From: Paramagnetospirillum kuznetsovii
GTDB taxonomy: Bacteria > Pseudomonadota > Alphaproteobacteria > Rhodospirillales > Magnetospirillaceae
Assembly (NCBI RefSeq): GCF_003284725.1
Contig: NZ_PGTO01000023.1
Location: 1 to 47,758 of the forward strand
DNA length: 47,758 bases
Direction of reading: 5' to 3'
A program made the translations under genes and the position numbers. The notes under the pieces were generated by a model. It saw only the letters and a program-made list of their open reading frames with translations. It made no database searches and was not told the origin of the DNA. Shown here in pieces: positions 25,569 through 34,780 of this stretch. Each line of letters begins with the position of its first letter. Position 1 is the stretch's first letter.

Positions 25569-25852
25569 AGGCACTGATCCGGTTGGTCGGCATTGCCGTC
25601 GTGGTCTTTGGGCTCGGATTGGCCGGGGCGGCGCTGTTAAGCGATGCCGCCGAGCTTCAGGTTCTGTTCGGCATTTTCGCCATGGCCGGATTGCTGATCG
25701 TCCTGGTCGGGGGCGCCCTCATCGCCCTCAGCGCTCTTTGGGGGCGAGGCAAGGCGAAAGGAGGCGGCCCACGACTGACGCCTGAACAGCAACAGATCCT
25801 GGATTCCCGCGAATTCCAGGCGGCCCACCGTGGCGAACAGGCTGGAGAATGA
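25565..25852 (+). CDS. Small membrane protein, pair member 2
   Basis: A 95-residue protein with a TTG start overlapping the TGA of its neighbour (TTGA) and GGGAG about 9 bases upstream; the longer frame to 25292 is a shadow of the first gene. Two membrane helices are at about 5-27 (LVGIAVVVFGLGLAGAALL) and 33-58 (VLFGIFAMAGLLIVLVGGAL), with a charged cytoplasmic tail RGKAKGGGPRLTPEQQQILD. The function is unknown. Confidence 0.65.
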   Translation: MKALIRLVGIAVVVFGLGLAGAALLSDAAELQVLFGIFAMAGLLIVLVGGALIALSALWGRGKAKGGGPRLTPEQQQILDSREFQAAHRGEQAGE

Positions 25853-25920
25853 GAATTACCAGGGACTCCATGACCATCCCGATGGAGGGGGACGGTCCGT
25901 GAACCATCCCCTTGCCGCCT

Positions 25921-26664
25921 TCAGCCGACCGTATAACCGCCGTCGACGACGATCTCCTGACCGAAGATGTTCTTGGCGGCGTCCGATGCCAGGAACACGG
26001 CGGTTTCCGCGATGTCCTCCGGCTGACCGAACGTGCCGGTCAGCAGGCGGGCATTGATCTGGTCGGCGACCTGGCCCAGCACGTCGGCCGGTAGGCCGAC
26101 GCTGCCCCAGATGGGGGTGGCGATGGGGCCAGGGGCGATGGAATTGACACGGATGCCACGCGGCGCCAACTCGGCGGCCAGGGTCTGCGCCAGCGACTTC
26201 AGCGCTGCTTTGCTGGCGCTGTAGATGGCCAGACCGGGGAAGCCGACCTGGGTCAGAAAGGTTGTGATGAACTGCACCGAACCGCCCTTGCGGATCTGCG
26301 GCAGCAGCAGGCGGACGGTCTGGGCCGCCCCCATCAGGTTGACCGAGAACTGGGCATGAAAGGCCTCGGGGGTGCTGTCGTCGAAGCCGACCACCCGTGC
26401 CACGCCAGCATTGGGGATTACGATGTCAGCGCCACCAATGGCGGCCACGGCCTCGGCCAGGCGCCTGAGGTCGTCCATATTGGTCACGTCGCCGGTCACC
26501 GTCGTCACTTGACCGGGAAAGCGATCGGCCAGTTCGGCAAGGGCCTGCGCGTTTCGGGCAAAGGCCACGACCTTGGCGCCTTCGGCAACGAAGCGTTCAA
26601 GGATGCTGCGACCAATGCCGCTGCTGGCGCCGGTGACGACGGCGGTCTTGCTTTGCAATTTCAT
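25921..26664 (-). CDS. Short-chain dehydrogenase/reductase (SDR)
   Basis: Start at ATG 26664, 6 bases after GAGGGA; 247 residues. A classical SDR with the cofactor loop AVVTGASSGIGRSI, GDVTN, the NAG motif IVIPNAGVARVVG, the catalytic YSASKAALKSLAQTLAAELA and a C-terminal FGQEIVVDGGYTVG. Arg/Ala after the glycine loop (VVAFARNAQA) suggests NADP(H) preference. At the usual catalytic Ser position, 13 residues before Tyr, the protein has Thr (FITTFLTQ), an uncommon but possible substitution. The substrate is not deducible. It is divergent from the exported protein at 26907. Confidence 0.88.
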   Translation of the reverse strand: MKLQSKTAVVTGASSGIGRSILERFVAEGAKVVAFARNAQALAELADRFPGQVTTVTGDVTNMDDLRRLAEAVAAIGGADIVIPNAGVARVVGFDDSTPEAFHAQFSVNLMGAAQTVRLLLPQIRKGGSVQFITTFLTQVGFPGLAIYSASKAALKSLAQTLAAELAPRGIRVNSIAPGPIATPIWGSVGLPADVLGQVADQINARLLTGTFGQPEDIAETAVFLASDAAKNIFGQEIVVDGGYTVG

Positions 26665-26906
26665 GAACATTCCCTCGGGTAACAGACGTGCCGCCGACAT
26701 TGACGGCCCGAGACGTTCGCACGCCTGTTCGCGTCGCCACTTTGATGCCAATCAAGCGCATGTTTCGAGGTGGCCACGTTGCCAGGGGGCGGTGACCGAT
26801 GTAGGGGAGATCACGATGCTGTCGAAACATTATGTCCGACGTGATTGCCGGAGGCCGGGTTTCCGTCTACCGTCATGGGGAACGAAAATCCCGGTAGGGG
26901 GCATTG

Positions 26907-27338
26907 ATGATGGCTCGGTTGGCGATTTTGGTAGCTGGCGGAATGTTGTTGGCACTTTGCCCCCCGTCGCAGGCAGACGAGGTGGGCAAGTCCGCTCCTT
27001 CGGTTACCGATTCTTATGTCAAGGGCGCGGTAAGCGAGGCGAAGCAGTATATCCGCAGCTATCTGAGCATAAACCCCGACTGCTCCAGCATGGGAAATGC
27101 CAAGGTGACGGTGGTGACGAAGCCGGAACATGGTCACGTGATCGTGGAGAACGGAGAGGCCTACCCCGACTTTTCGAATGATAATGTCCGCGGACACTGT
27201 AATAGCAGAAAGGTTCCTGCCGCCTTGCTATACTATCAGTCGGATTCTGGATTTGTCGGTGCCGATCGCTTGGTGGTCGATGCGGTCATGCCCAGCGGCA
27301 TGTTTTACCGACACGAATTCAGCATCAACGTCCGTTAG
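26907..27338 (+). CDS. Small exported protein of unknown function
   Basis: About 143 residues from ATG 26907, after AGGGGG at 6 bases. A signal peptide (MMARLAILVAGGMLLALCPP, cleavage near SQADE) precedes a soluble domain with two Cys residues (NPDCSSMG, RGHCNSRK) that could form a periplasmic disulfide. The C-terminal half, YYQSDSGFVGADRLVVDAVM, resembles the last strands of Ig-like domains (GFxGxDxxxxxV). No closer family recognised. A hairpin follows the stop. Confidence 0.7.
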   Translation: MMARLAILVAGGMLLALCPPSQADEVGKSAPSVTDSYVKGAVSEAKQYIRSYLSINPDCSSMGNAKVTVVTKPEHGHVIVENGEAYPDFSNDNVRGHCNSRKVPAALLYYQSDSGFVGADRLVVDAVMPSGMFYRHEFSINVR

Positions 27339-27351
27339 CGAATACCAAGAT

Positions 27352-27375
27352 CCATTGATCGAAACCGATCAATGG
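27352..27375. terminator. 10-bp perfect hairpin after the exported-protein gene
   Basis: CCATTGATCG and CGATCAATGG form a perfect stem with loop AAAC, 14 bases after the stop codon at 27338. There is no T-run, so it may be a processing or stability hairpin rather than a true intrinsic terminator. The stem resembles that at 12758-12783. Confidence 0.5.
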
Positions 27376-27543
27376 GCCCCTCAAACGCTGGATCGGCTTT
27401 TCCGAACCCCTCGGTCTCCGCCACCCACGCCCGTTCCCGTCTGGATTATCGGCTCATAAGGCTTTCAAGCGGAACCGCGTGGGTGGCCGGGACACGCTCG
27501 GCCATGACGAGCGAATAAGGCTTGGCCGTTTGCTCCGCCCCCC

Positions 27544-27569
27544 CTTGGTGTCCTTGGTGTCTTGGTGGT
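27544..27569. repeat. Short tandem repeat, unit CTTGGTGTC
   Basis: Just under three copies of CTTGGTGTC in a row (CTTGGTGTC, CTTGGTGTC, TTGGTGG). All six frames across it give low-complexity peptides such as HHQDTKDTK, which makes overlapping short ORFs unlikely to be genes. Confidence 0.6.
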
Positions 27570-28071
27570 GAATCACGTTCGAGTCCCATACCAAAGGTGA
27601 TGGCCTCAAACGCGGCGGGTTCGACGATCTCGAGCTTAAGATGCTGGTCGGTTTGCGGCGAATATCCAAGGCGCGCGTCCCCTTCCGCTCGCGACATTCA
27701 TCGGGAGCGGCGCGAGAAAGATCGGAAACCTGCGAAAGGAGGTTGTTCCAAAATCCCCGGCAAATGACTTGGAATTGGCATGGTCGACGCACAGACAATC
27801 TTGCCAGTCTCAATTCATAATAGATATAAGGTAAAAATATCTACAGTATCACCATAAATGGCAACTGTGGTTGCTAGAATAATTATATTTCCAATTTCTC
27901 GACCACTGCGATTATGCTAATTTTCTAAACGAGTAGTTATGATCGACTGCGTTAAATCAGAAACCTCCCGCCAATTAGGCGGAACGCCGTCAGAATTTCC
28001 TGGTTGATAATCACGGCATATAATATCATTCGAAGGTGTTGGTTTTTTGGGGGAATTCCACACCGGTGACC

Positions 28072-30300
28072 ATGGAAGCAATGTCGGGGGCTTTCGTCAG
28101 AAGACGCATTCTCATCGCGCTGGCCGCGTTGATGCCGTTTGCCTTGCTGGAATTCCACTATGTCTCGTCCATGAAGGACAAGGTGGTCGTGGCCGCCAGG
28201 GAGCGGGCGTCGACCTTGGCCCGTGCGGCTGCGTTGCAGCATCGCACCATGTTGGAAGCGGCCGTGCTATCGCTCGATCAGGTCGCCCAGATGGCGTCGA
28301 TCAGCGACGGCAGCCCGCGCGAATGCGTCGCCAGGATCCAACAGATCCGAGCCAATTCGGCCCTGTTCGTCAATCTTGCTCGTGGCACTCCGGACGGCGA
28401 TGTTGATTGCACCGGAATGCCGGGCCAAACGCGCTTCATCGCCGGGGCGATCGATGTCGCCAAGCGGGCCATGGCCACCGGCCAGCCCGCCGTCGGACCG
28501 GCCACCATCAGCCCCAATCACGGACGGCCCATCCTGCCCCTGGCGCGGCCGCTCCCCAGTTTGGATGGCCGGGTCGAGCGCGTGATCGTCGCCGGAATAA
28601 ATTTGTATTGGCTTGACCGGGCGGTTGACGAACTGGCGCTCAATTCCGGCGACCGCGTAATGGTTCTCAATGATCAGGGAACGGTACTGGCGTCACGTCC
28701 ATCCATGCCGGACCTGATTGGGAAAACCATTACCCACCCCACCACCCGCACGGATGCGACGCAGTTTGCCGCGACTCTTCAAGACGGCACCGAGCGGCAC
28801 TTCGAGTTAACGTCATTCGAGGGCGGGACACGTATCGCCGTGGGCATCGACCAAGGGCAGGTGTTGGCCGAACTCGACGCCGCTCGCACGGCCCATTTGA
28901 TCGGCTTTGCCCTCACGGCGGCCGGATCGGTAACGCTCCTCGTCCTCATGGACTATTTCGGACTGGCCCGCCGTGGCCGTCGGTTCGCCAAGGTGGCCGC
29001 CCAGATCGCGGGCGGTGACCGCACGGCCCGCCTTCACATCGATCACCGCGATCCACTGGAATTCGCCCGCATCGCGGCCTCCTTCAATTCCATGGCCGAT
29101 GGCATCGCCGAGCGCGACCGCCAGATCGAACAGGCCCATGACGAAGTGCGCAAGCTTTCCCGCGCCGTCGAGCAGAGCGCGCATATGGTCATCATCACCG
29201 ACATCAATGGGACCATCGAATACGTCAATCCGAAATTCATCGAGGTCACCGGATATCAACCGGAAGAGGCCATCGGGCGAACGCCTGCCATACTCCGTTC
29301 GGGCGACACCCCGCCCAGCCTCTACAAGACCATCTGGGAGACGATCCTGTGCGGGCGGGAATGGCATGGCGACCTGAAGGATCGACGCAAGGACGGCAGC
29401 GTATTCTGGGCGGCGGTCAGCATCGCTCCCGTCCGTGCGCCCAACGGCAGCCTCACTCACTTTGTCTCCCTGCACGAGGATATCACCCGCCGGAAACTTG
29501 ACGAGGAAAGCAGCAAGATCGCGCGGGAGCAGGCGGAAGTCGCCAACCGCGCCAAATCGGAAATCTTGGCCAATATGAGCCATGAACTCAGGACGCCGCT
29601 CAACGCCATCATCGGCTTCTCGGAAACCATGCTGATCGAGATGTTCGGTCCGCTGGGCAGCGCCAAGTATCTGGAATACGCGAAAGACATTCACTATTCC
29701 GGCCAGCATCTGTTGGAACTGATCAACGACATCCTCGACGTTTCCGCCATCGAAGCGGGCAAGATGGAACTGCACGAGGAAGCCGTCGCGGTGGACCATC
29801 TGGTGGCGGCCTCCGTCCGGCTGGTCGCCGACAGGGCCGAGAAAGGCAAGGTAACGCTTCAATCGCGGCTTGCCCCGGATTTGCCCTCGCTGTTCGGAGA
29901 TGCCCGGCGGCTCAAGCAGATACTGCTCAATATCCTCAGCAATGCCGTCAAGTTCACCCCCGAAGACGGATCCGTGACGATCACCGCCGAAATCAACGGC
30001 TACGGCGATCTCGCGGTGAAGGTGAAGGACACGGGCATCGGCATGTCACCCGAGGAAATCGCCAAGGCGGTCACCAAATTCGGCCAGGTGGATTCGTCGC
30101 TGGCCCGCAAGCATGACGGAACGGGATTGGGATTGCCGCTGACCATCGGCCTCGTGGACTTGCACGGCGGCACCCTGGATATTTCCAGCAAGAAGGGACA
30201 GGGAACCGAGATATCCATCGTCTTCCCCAAAAGTCGCCTCACTCCCTCGGGTCGAACCAACGCCCATGCGGACGAGCGGCAATTGGCGCCGACGTCTTGA
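28072..30300 (+). CDS. Membrane sensor histidine kinase (periplasmic sensor, HAMP-like, PAS, HisKA, HATPase)
   Basis: 742 residues from ATG 28072; GTG 28066 and GTG 28036 are alternatives. A membrane helix at about 8-28 and a second near 285-305 (GFALTAAGSVTLLVLMDYFG) flank a periplasmic Cache-like sensor domain. A HAMP-like linker leads to a PAS domain at about 370-490 (MVIITDINGTIEYVNPKFIE, GYQPEEAIGR). The HisKA box is NMSHELRTPLNAIIGFSETM with phospho-acceptor His504. The ATPase has ILSNAVKFTP, DTGIGMSPEE and GTGLGLPLTIG. No receiver is attached and no response regulator is adjacent, so the partner must be elsewhere. The input signal is unknown. Confidence 0.9.
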   Translation: MEAMSGAFVRRRILIALAALMPFALLEFHYVSSMKDKVVVAARERASTLARAAALQHRTMLEAAVLSLDQVAQMASISDGSPRECVARIQQIRANSALFVNLARGTPDGDVDCTGMPGQTRFIAGAIDVAKRAMATGQPAVGPATISPNHGRPILPLARPLPSLDGRVERVIVAGINLYWLDRAVDELALNSGDRVMVLNDQGTVLASRPSMPDLIGKTITHPTTRTDATQFAATLQDGTERHFELTSFEGGTRIAVGIDQGQVLAELDAARTAHLIGFALTAAGSVTLLVLMDYFGLARRGRRFAKVAAQIAGGDRTARLHIDHRDPLEFARIAASFNSMADGIAERDRQIEQAHDEVRKLSRAVEQSAHMVIITDINGTIEYVNPKFIEVTGYQPEEAIGRTPAILRSGDTPPSLYKTIWETILCGREWHGDLKDRRKDGSVFWAAVSIAPVRAPNGSLTHFVSLHEDITRRKLDEESSKIAREQAEVANRAKSEILANMSHELRTPLNAIIGFSETMLIEMFGPLGSAKYLEYAKDIHYSGQHLLELINDILDVSAIEAGKMELHEEAVAVDHLVAASVRLVADRAEKGKVTLQSRLAPDLPSLFGDARRLKQILLNILSNAVKFTPEDGSVTITAEINGYGDLAVKVKDTGIGMSPEEIAKAVTKFGQVDSSLARKHDGTGLGLPLTIGLVDLHGGTLDISSKKGQGTEISIVFPKSRLTPSGRTNAHADERQLAPTS

Positions 30301-30468
30301 CCCTGGGCGGGGCGTCAGGCGCTCTCGCGGGCAATGGCGACCCTCAACCGGTGAAAGGCGTTATCGCCATCCATCTAAACACGCTCGGTTGATATACGTT
30401 CACCCTCCCATCCACTTCATATAGCATTTAATGCTTGGAATTTAGGTGCGCCCACTCAGGAGGCGGTT

Positions 30469-32235
30469 CTGCCTGAAATCAACGCCGAACGACTCCGTCG
30501 CTCCATCGCCCTCTATTCCGCCATGGCCATGGCGGCCATCTGCCTCGTGGTGACCGGAGCCAGTGTCGGCCCCATGGCCATCACGTTGCGCGAGGCGGCC
30601 CATTCATCGCTCCGCCATATCGTCGAACTCAAGGTCATGGCCATCGAGGAATTCCTGTCGCGGGGCGCCACCTTGGCCCAGCAGGTCACCAGCCGCACGG
30701 TCATTCGCGACAAGCTGGCGGATTACCACGATGGTAAAGTTGATTTGGCGGCGGTCGCGGATTTCACCCGCGACAAACTGGTGGATTCGCTCAATCTATC
30801 GGCGGAGCTGGTGGGAATTGTCCGACTGAATGCCAAGGGCGAATTGGTGGTGGCGGTGGGCAAGCCCTTCGACTGGGCGGGAACCTCCATGCCGGGCCTT
30901 TCCGCCACCCAGCCCACCATGTCGCCGCCAACCTTGATCGATGGGCAGCCCTATATCGTCATGGCGGCCCCCATCAACAGCCGCATCGGCCAGCGCCTGG
31001 GCGTCGACCTCGTCTTGATCGATGCTCGGCGCCTGCTGGGCATACTGCGCGACGGCCACAGCCTGGGCGAGACCGGCGATATCGCCATCGTCACCTCGGA
31101 GACCAGGCCTCGCCTGCTGATCCCGTTCGGCCATGAACCGGCCCGGGACGGCGGCGTCCTGGCCCCGGAGGGCCCCATCGCCAGGATCGTCGCCGCCACG
31201 ATCACCGGCCATTCGCCCCTGGTTGAAGCGAAAGGCGATCCCATCTTGGTCGCGGCCGCCATTCCGGGCACGGATTGGGTCATGGTGATGCGCATGGGCG
31301 CCGCCGAAGCCACCGCCTCGGTGGATCGCCTGGTGATCGCGGTCATCGCGACCGCCGCCGTCCTGGCCCTGTTCGGGGTGATCGGGCTGATGGCGGTCCT
31401 ACGTCCCCTGACCGGCAGCATCATCATTCATACCAATGATATGCGGCGCCAGATCGAGGATTTGGAGCGCGCCAGGGCGGAGTTGCAGGAGAAGACCCAT
31501 CAACTGGCCCTGTCCAACGCCGATCTTCAGGAATACGCCTATGTGGCCTCGCACGACCTGCAAGAGCCGCTGCGCATGATCTCCAGCTACGCTCAACTGC
31601 TCGAGCGTCGATACAAGGGGAAGCTGGACGAGGAAGCCACCGAATTCATCGGCTATATGGTCGATGGCGTCAAACGCATGCAGGCCATCATCTTGCACCT
31701 GCTGGATTATTCCCGAGTCGGCGGCAAGGGCCAGAGCTACAGCGCGTTCGACAGCGGCGACGCCGTCGCCTCCGCCCTGGCCAATCTGGCGGGTGCCATC
31801 AAGGCAAGCGGTGGAGAGGTGACGACCGGATCCCTTCCGGTTGTCTGGGCCGATCGCATGCAATTCACCCGTCTGATGCAAAACCTGATCGGCAACGCCA
31901 TCAAGTACCACCTGCCGGAGCAAGCGCCACACGTCGCCATCACTGCCGAGCGCGAGGACCGATACTGGCGCTTTTGCGTTTCCGACAACGGAATCGGCAT
32001 CGATCCGCAATATTTCGAGCGTATCTTCAAGCTGTTCCAACGCCTGCATCCGCGCGGCGAATTCGAAGGGACGGGAATCGGGCTCGCCATCTGCCGCAAG
32101 ATCGTGGAAATCCACGGCGGCTCCATGTGGGTGGATTCCGAGCCTGGCCACGGAGCCAAATTCTTTTTCACCCTGCCCGACGTGACGGTGAGCATGGCCG
32201 AAGGCCAGGCCCTCGCGCAGACAGAATCAGTTTAA
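30469..32235 (+). CDS. Membrane sensor histidine kinase with unusual CTG start
   Basis: I place the start at CTG 30469, because a perfect AGGAGG lies 5 bases upstream and no in-frame ATG, GTG or TTG is near; the next ATG (30523) has no ribosome site and would remove the basic residues (ERLRRS) preceding the first helix. The resulting 588-residue protein has helix 1 at about 15-40, a Cache-like periplasmic domain, helix 2 near 290-310 (VIAVIATAAVLALFGVIGLM), a coiled linker, HisKA with YVASHDLQEPLRMISSYAQL (His362), and HATPase motifs LIGNAIKYHLPE, DNGIGIDPQYFERIF and GTGIGLAICRKIVE. It resembles phytochrome-type kinases without a PAS or GAF domain. It has no neighbouring regulator. Confidence 0.85.
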   Translation: MPEINAERLRRSIALYSAMAMAAICLVVTGASVGPMAITLREAAHSSLRHIVELKVMAIEEFLSRGATLAQQVTSRTVIRDKLADYHDGKVDLAAVADFTRDKLVDSLNLSAELVGIVRLNAKGELVVAVGKPFDWAGTSMPGLSATQPTMSPPTLIDGQPYIVMAAPINSRIGQRLGVDLVLIDARRLLGILRDGHSLGETGDIAIVTSETRPRLLIPFGHEPARDGGVLAPEGPIARIVAATITGHSPLVEAKGDPILVAAAIPGTDWVMVMRMGAAEATASVDRLVIAVIATAAVLALFGVIGLMAVLRPLTGSIIIHTNDMRRQIEDLERARAELQEKTHQLALSNADLQEYAYVASHDLQEPLRMISSYAQLLERRYKGKLDEEATEFIGYMVDGVKRMQAIILHLLDYSRVGGKGQSYSAFDSGDAVASALANLAGAIKASGGEVTTGSLPVVWADRMQFTRLMQNLIGNAIKYHLPEQAPHVAITAEREDRYWRFCVSDNGIGIDPQYFERIFKLFQRLHPRGEFEGTGIGLAICRKIVEIHGGSMWVDSEPGHGAKFFFTLPDVTVSMAEGQALAQTESV

Positions 32236-32316
32236 TCGGTCGCCTCGTGGCTTGCGGAAGCCGCGAATTCCTGTGATACAGAATCCTAGAGTCAGCCCGC
32301 CGGACGGAGGATATCC

Positions 32317-32541
32317 ATGCTCAACGACACGGTCATCGTCACCTTCTCGGCCCCCGAACATTCCGGCAAGACCACCTTGGAAGCGGCCTTCGCCAAGCTT
32401 CTGGCCGAGCACGGAATCCAGGTCCGGCTGCCCCCCGACAGCCAGCGCGACGACAAGATGGCGCTGCCCATGGCGGAACTGCTGTCCCGCTTCAAGGAAA
32501 AGGGGATATCGGTTCTGGTCATGGAAAGCAACGCGACCTGA
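32317..32541 (+). CDS. Mini P-loop protein
   Basis: A 74-residue protein with a strong ribosome site (GGAGG, 7 bases before the ATG). MLNDTVIVTFSAPEHSGKTT contains an exact Walker A pattern, A-x4-G-K-T (Ala12 to Thr19), after a hydrophobic beta strand, as in P-loop NTPases. KGISVLVMESN near the end is a possible second strand with an acidic residue. The rest of an NTPase fold is missing, so it is either a very small nucleotide-binding protein or the remnant of a larger kinase. It converges with the TPR-methyltransferase gene, 7 bases apart. Confidence 0.7.
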   Translation: MLNDTVIVTFSAPEHSGKTTLEAAFAKLLAEHGIQVRLPPDSQRDDKMALPMAELLSRFKEKGISVLVMESNAT

Positions 32542-32548
32542 CACCCGG

Positions 32549-34615
32549 TCAGAGCGGCTTCAATACCCCGAACTGATACATCTGACGGAATGCCGATGGA
32601 TGCTCGGCTTCCAATTGACGCCAGTTCTCCAGGGACAGCATTCCCGGATCATTGGGGAACCGGCGCCCAAACTCGGCCATGACGCCTGCCTCCAGAAAAT
32701 AGAAGCCGCAGAATGTCAGGCCGAGTTCCTTGAGGGCCGCCTGAATTCGCGGAATGCTGAACCGGTGTTCCTGGACATGGAAGACCTGATCGCGGCAAGC
32801 GCTGGTCGAATAGAAATCCGTCGCGTTGGCGATGGAGGCCGCCGGATGATCGGTCGGCAGGCTTAGGATGTCCTGGCGAAAACGGCGAATATCCTGGGCA
32901 CTGGACGAATAGCCGCGCTGCTTGATCAGGGCTTGCGCCGCCACTTCGCCGGCGCGGGCGGCCTCGCTGTAGAGCGCGATCTTCATCAGCCCGCCCGGCT
33001 TCAACAATGGGACAAGCGCCCGCCACCCCGCCAAGGGGTCGCCGAGATGATGGAGGACGCCGCCGCATTCGATGACATCGAAACGGCGCGCCAAATCACC
33101 AAGGTTCAATATATCCGCCTGGGCGTATTCGATATTCTCGATCCCGTGGGCACGGGTCTGCCGCAAGGCATAGGCGAGGCTGCTCAGGCTGAGGTCGATG
33201 GCCAGGACCGCGGCGCCGTCATAGGAGGTCGCGGCCCAGATGGATTGCTGGCCGGTCCCGCATCCGGCGACCAACACCTCGGTCCGTCCGTTCGTGGTCG
33301 CCTGTCCGGAATGGACTCCGCCCGACATGGCTTTCACGGCGGCGTCCACCGAACCGCGCGACGGCGCCACGCTGGGACGAACCCAGCGCGGATAGGGATT
33401 GGTTTCGTACTGCGATCGCACGGCCACGGAAACGGTGTCATGGACCCCCGTTAGGGCCGGAATGCTGTCCCGCAGGTTCAATTCCTGCGCCGGTTCGTCC
33501 ACTTGCAGCCGAATGAGATCGCCAAGCGAGGACGCCGCCGCCGACAATGGCCAATCCAGATCGAGCCGATGCAGCGGCCTGTAAGCCGCGACGATGACCA
33601 GCGTCCAGGGGTCTTTCGGCCGGTGATCGGCAATCAGAGCCTCGATCCGGCCATTTTCATCCTCGGTCTCGGCGAAGACGTATTCGTTGATGAAGCATTG
33701 CGCCGCCAGCGCCGCCGCGAAAGTCAGGCCCGATGGCGTGTCGCGGCCAACGTCGCCCATCAGAATTCGGCGGCGCAGACCGGTCAGCAACCGCTCGAAG
33801 GCAGGGTCGCACAGGGGAATCATGCCGAGCAGACGCAGCAACAGCCCATTGCCGCCAAGGCGCTCCATGGCGTCTTCGACCGCGTCGGCGGGCCAGGTCT
33901 CCACGGTCCCGGCCTTGGCCAGAAGCGCCGCCACGGAAGGATCGGCCGCCACCGCGCTCAGGGCCGCCGCCCCCACCACCACCGGCTGGACGCTGGGATG
34001 GCCAAGCGCCCGCGCCAAGATCCCCCGCAGGTCGTCGTCCGCTTGGGAGAACTGGAAATCGGCGGCCAATTCGGAGAAGACCCTCAGGAACTCCGGCTCG
34101 GCCGGGCAGAGTTGTATTGCCCGCCGCGCGCAGGCCAGGGCATCGGCCGGACGCCCAGCCTCTCGCATCACCTCGATCAGGTTCTGGTGCGCAGGCACCG
34201 CGTGGGGGACCAGGGCAATGACGCGATCGAAGCTGATGGCCGCCCCATCCGTCCGCCCCTGCTTCCGCTGGGCGACGCCCAGAAAGAAGTGGGCTTCCGG
34301 GTGGTTGGGCGAAAGCTGCGTCGCCCGGAGGAAGCTGTCAGCCGCCTCGCCCGTCCGCGACAGCGCCCCCAGTGCCCGCCCCAGATTGAGATATCCCTGG
34401 GCGGCGTGGGGCCGCAGACGCAGCTCGGCACGAAACTCCGCCTCGGCGCTCACCGCGTCGCGGGCCAATAGGGCGCTGGCGCCGAGAATGGCCCTGGCAT
34501 CGCCGCTATCACCGTCGGCGGCGATGGCGGCCCGGCAAAGGCGCTGGGCCTCACCGGCATTGCCTGCCTGCAAGGCTGCCTGTGCTTCCACCAGGAGATT
34601 TCGTTGCTGCGTCAT
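32549..34615 (-). CDS. TPR-repeat protein with C-terminal SAM methyltransferase domain
   Basis: 688 residues. Residues 1-200 are TPR units (NLLVEAQAALQAGNAGEAQR, AAQGYLNLGRALGALSRTGE, PEAHFFLGVAQRKQGRTDGA, PAHQNLIEVMREAGRPADAL). A middle region of unknown fold follows, then a class I methyltransferase from about residue 440: VLVAGCGTGQQSIWAA, AIDLSLSSLAYAL, ADILNL, ECGGVLHHLGDPLAGWRALV and LLKPGGLMKIALYSE. Such fusions modify small molecules or cell-surface glycans in other bacteria; here the substrate is unknown. It is divergent from a second methyltransferase gene at 34781, 165 bases away. Confidence 0.88.
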   Translation of the reverse strand: MTQQRNLLVEAQAALQAGNAGEAQRLCRAAIAADGDSGDARAILGASALLARDAVSAEAEFRAELRLRPHAAQGYLNLGRALGALSRTGEAADSFLRATQLSPNHPEAHFFLGVAQRKQGRTDGAAISFDRVIALVPHAVPAHQNLIEVMREAGRPADALACARRAIQLCPAEPEFLRVFSELAADFQFSQADDDLRGILARALGHPSVQPVVVGAAALSAVAADPSVAALLAKAGTVETWPADAVEDAMERLGGNGLLLRLLGMIPLCDPAFERLLTGLRRRILMGDVGRDTPSGLTFAAALAAQCFINEYVFAETEDENGRIEALIADHRPKDPWTLVIVAAYRPLHRLDLDWPLSAAASSLGDLIRLQVDEPAQELNLRDSIPALTGVHDTVSVAVRSQYETNPYPRWVRPSVAPSRGSVDAAVKAMSGGVHSGQATTNGRTEVLVAGCGTGQQSIWAATSYDGAAVLAIDLSLSSLAYALRQTRAHGIENIEYAQADILNLGDLARRFDVIECGGVLHHLGDPLAGWRALVPLLKPGGLMKIALYSEAARAGEVAAQALIKQRGYSSSAQDIRRFRQDILSLPTDHPAASIANATDFYSTSACRDQVFHVQEHRFSIPRIQAALKELGLTFCGFYFLEAGVMAEFGRRFPNDPGMLSLENWRQLEAEHPSAFRQMYQFGVLKPL

Positions 34616-34780
34616 TCAGAGCCCGTTCATCGAGGTGGCGGGGCCCGTTCGGATCGCTTCCCGCCCAGGCACCTTAGCCTGCCATGGAAGCCGCACCAAG
34701 CGACGAGATGGCGGGGTTTTCAAATTCGCCGTTTTCTCTATGATGCCGCCCATAATCGCGTCCAACCTTGGGGATAAACG

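Larger units (their letters stand above)
27339..28071. other. Long intergenic region with hairpin, 9-base tandem repeat and AT-rich end
   Basis: About 730 bases without a convincing gene. It holds the hairpin at 27352-27375 and a CTTGGTGTC tandem at 27544-27569. From about 27800 to 28040 the base composition drops sharply to AT-rich, unlike the rest of the window, which is probably the promoter region of the following kinase or a remnant of foreign DNA. Open frames on both strands have poor protein character. Confidence 0.6.

Noticed and set aside
27454-27813. Minus-strand 119-codon frame in the long intergenic gap
   Set aside because: It runs through the CTTGGTGTC tandem repeat and yields a low-complexity peptide; no ribosome site or family.
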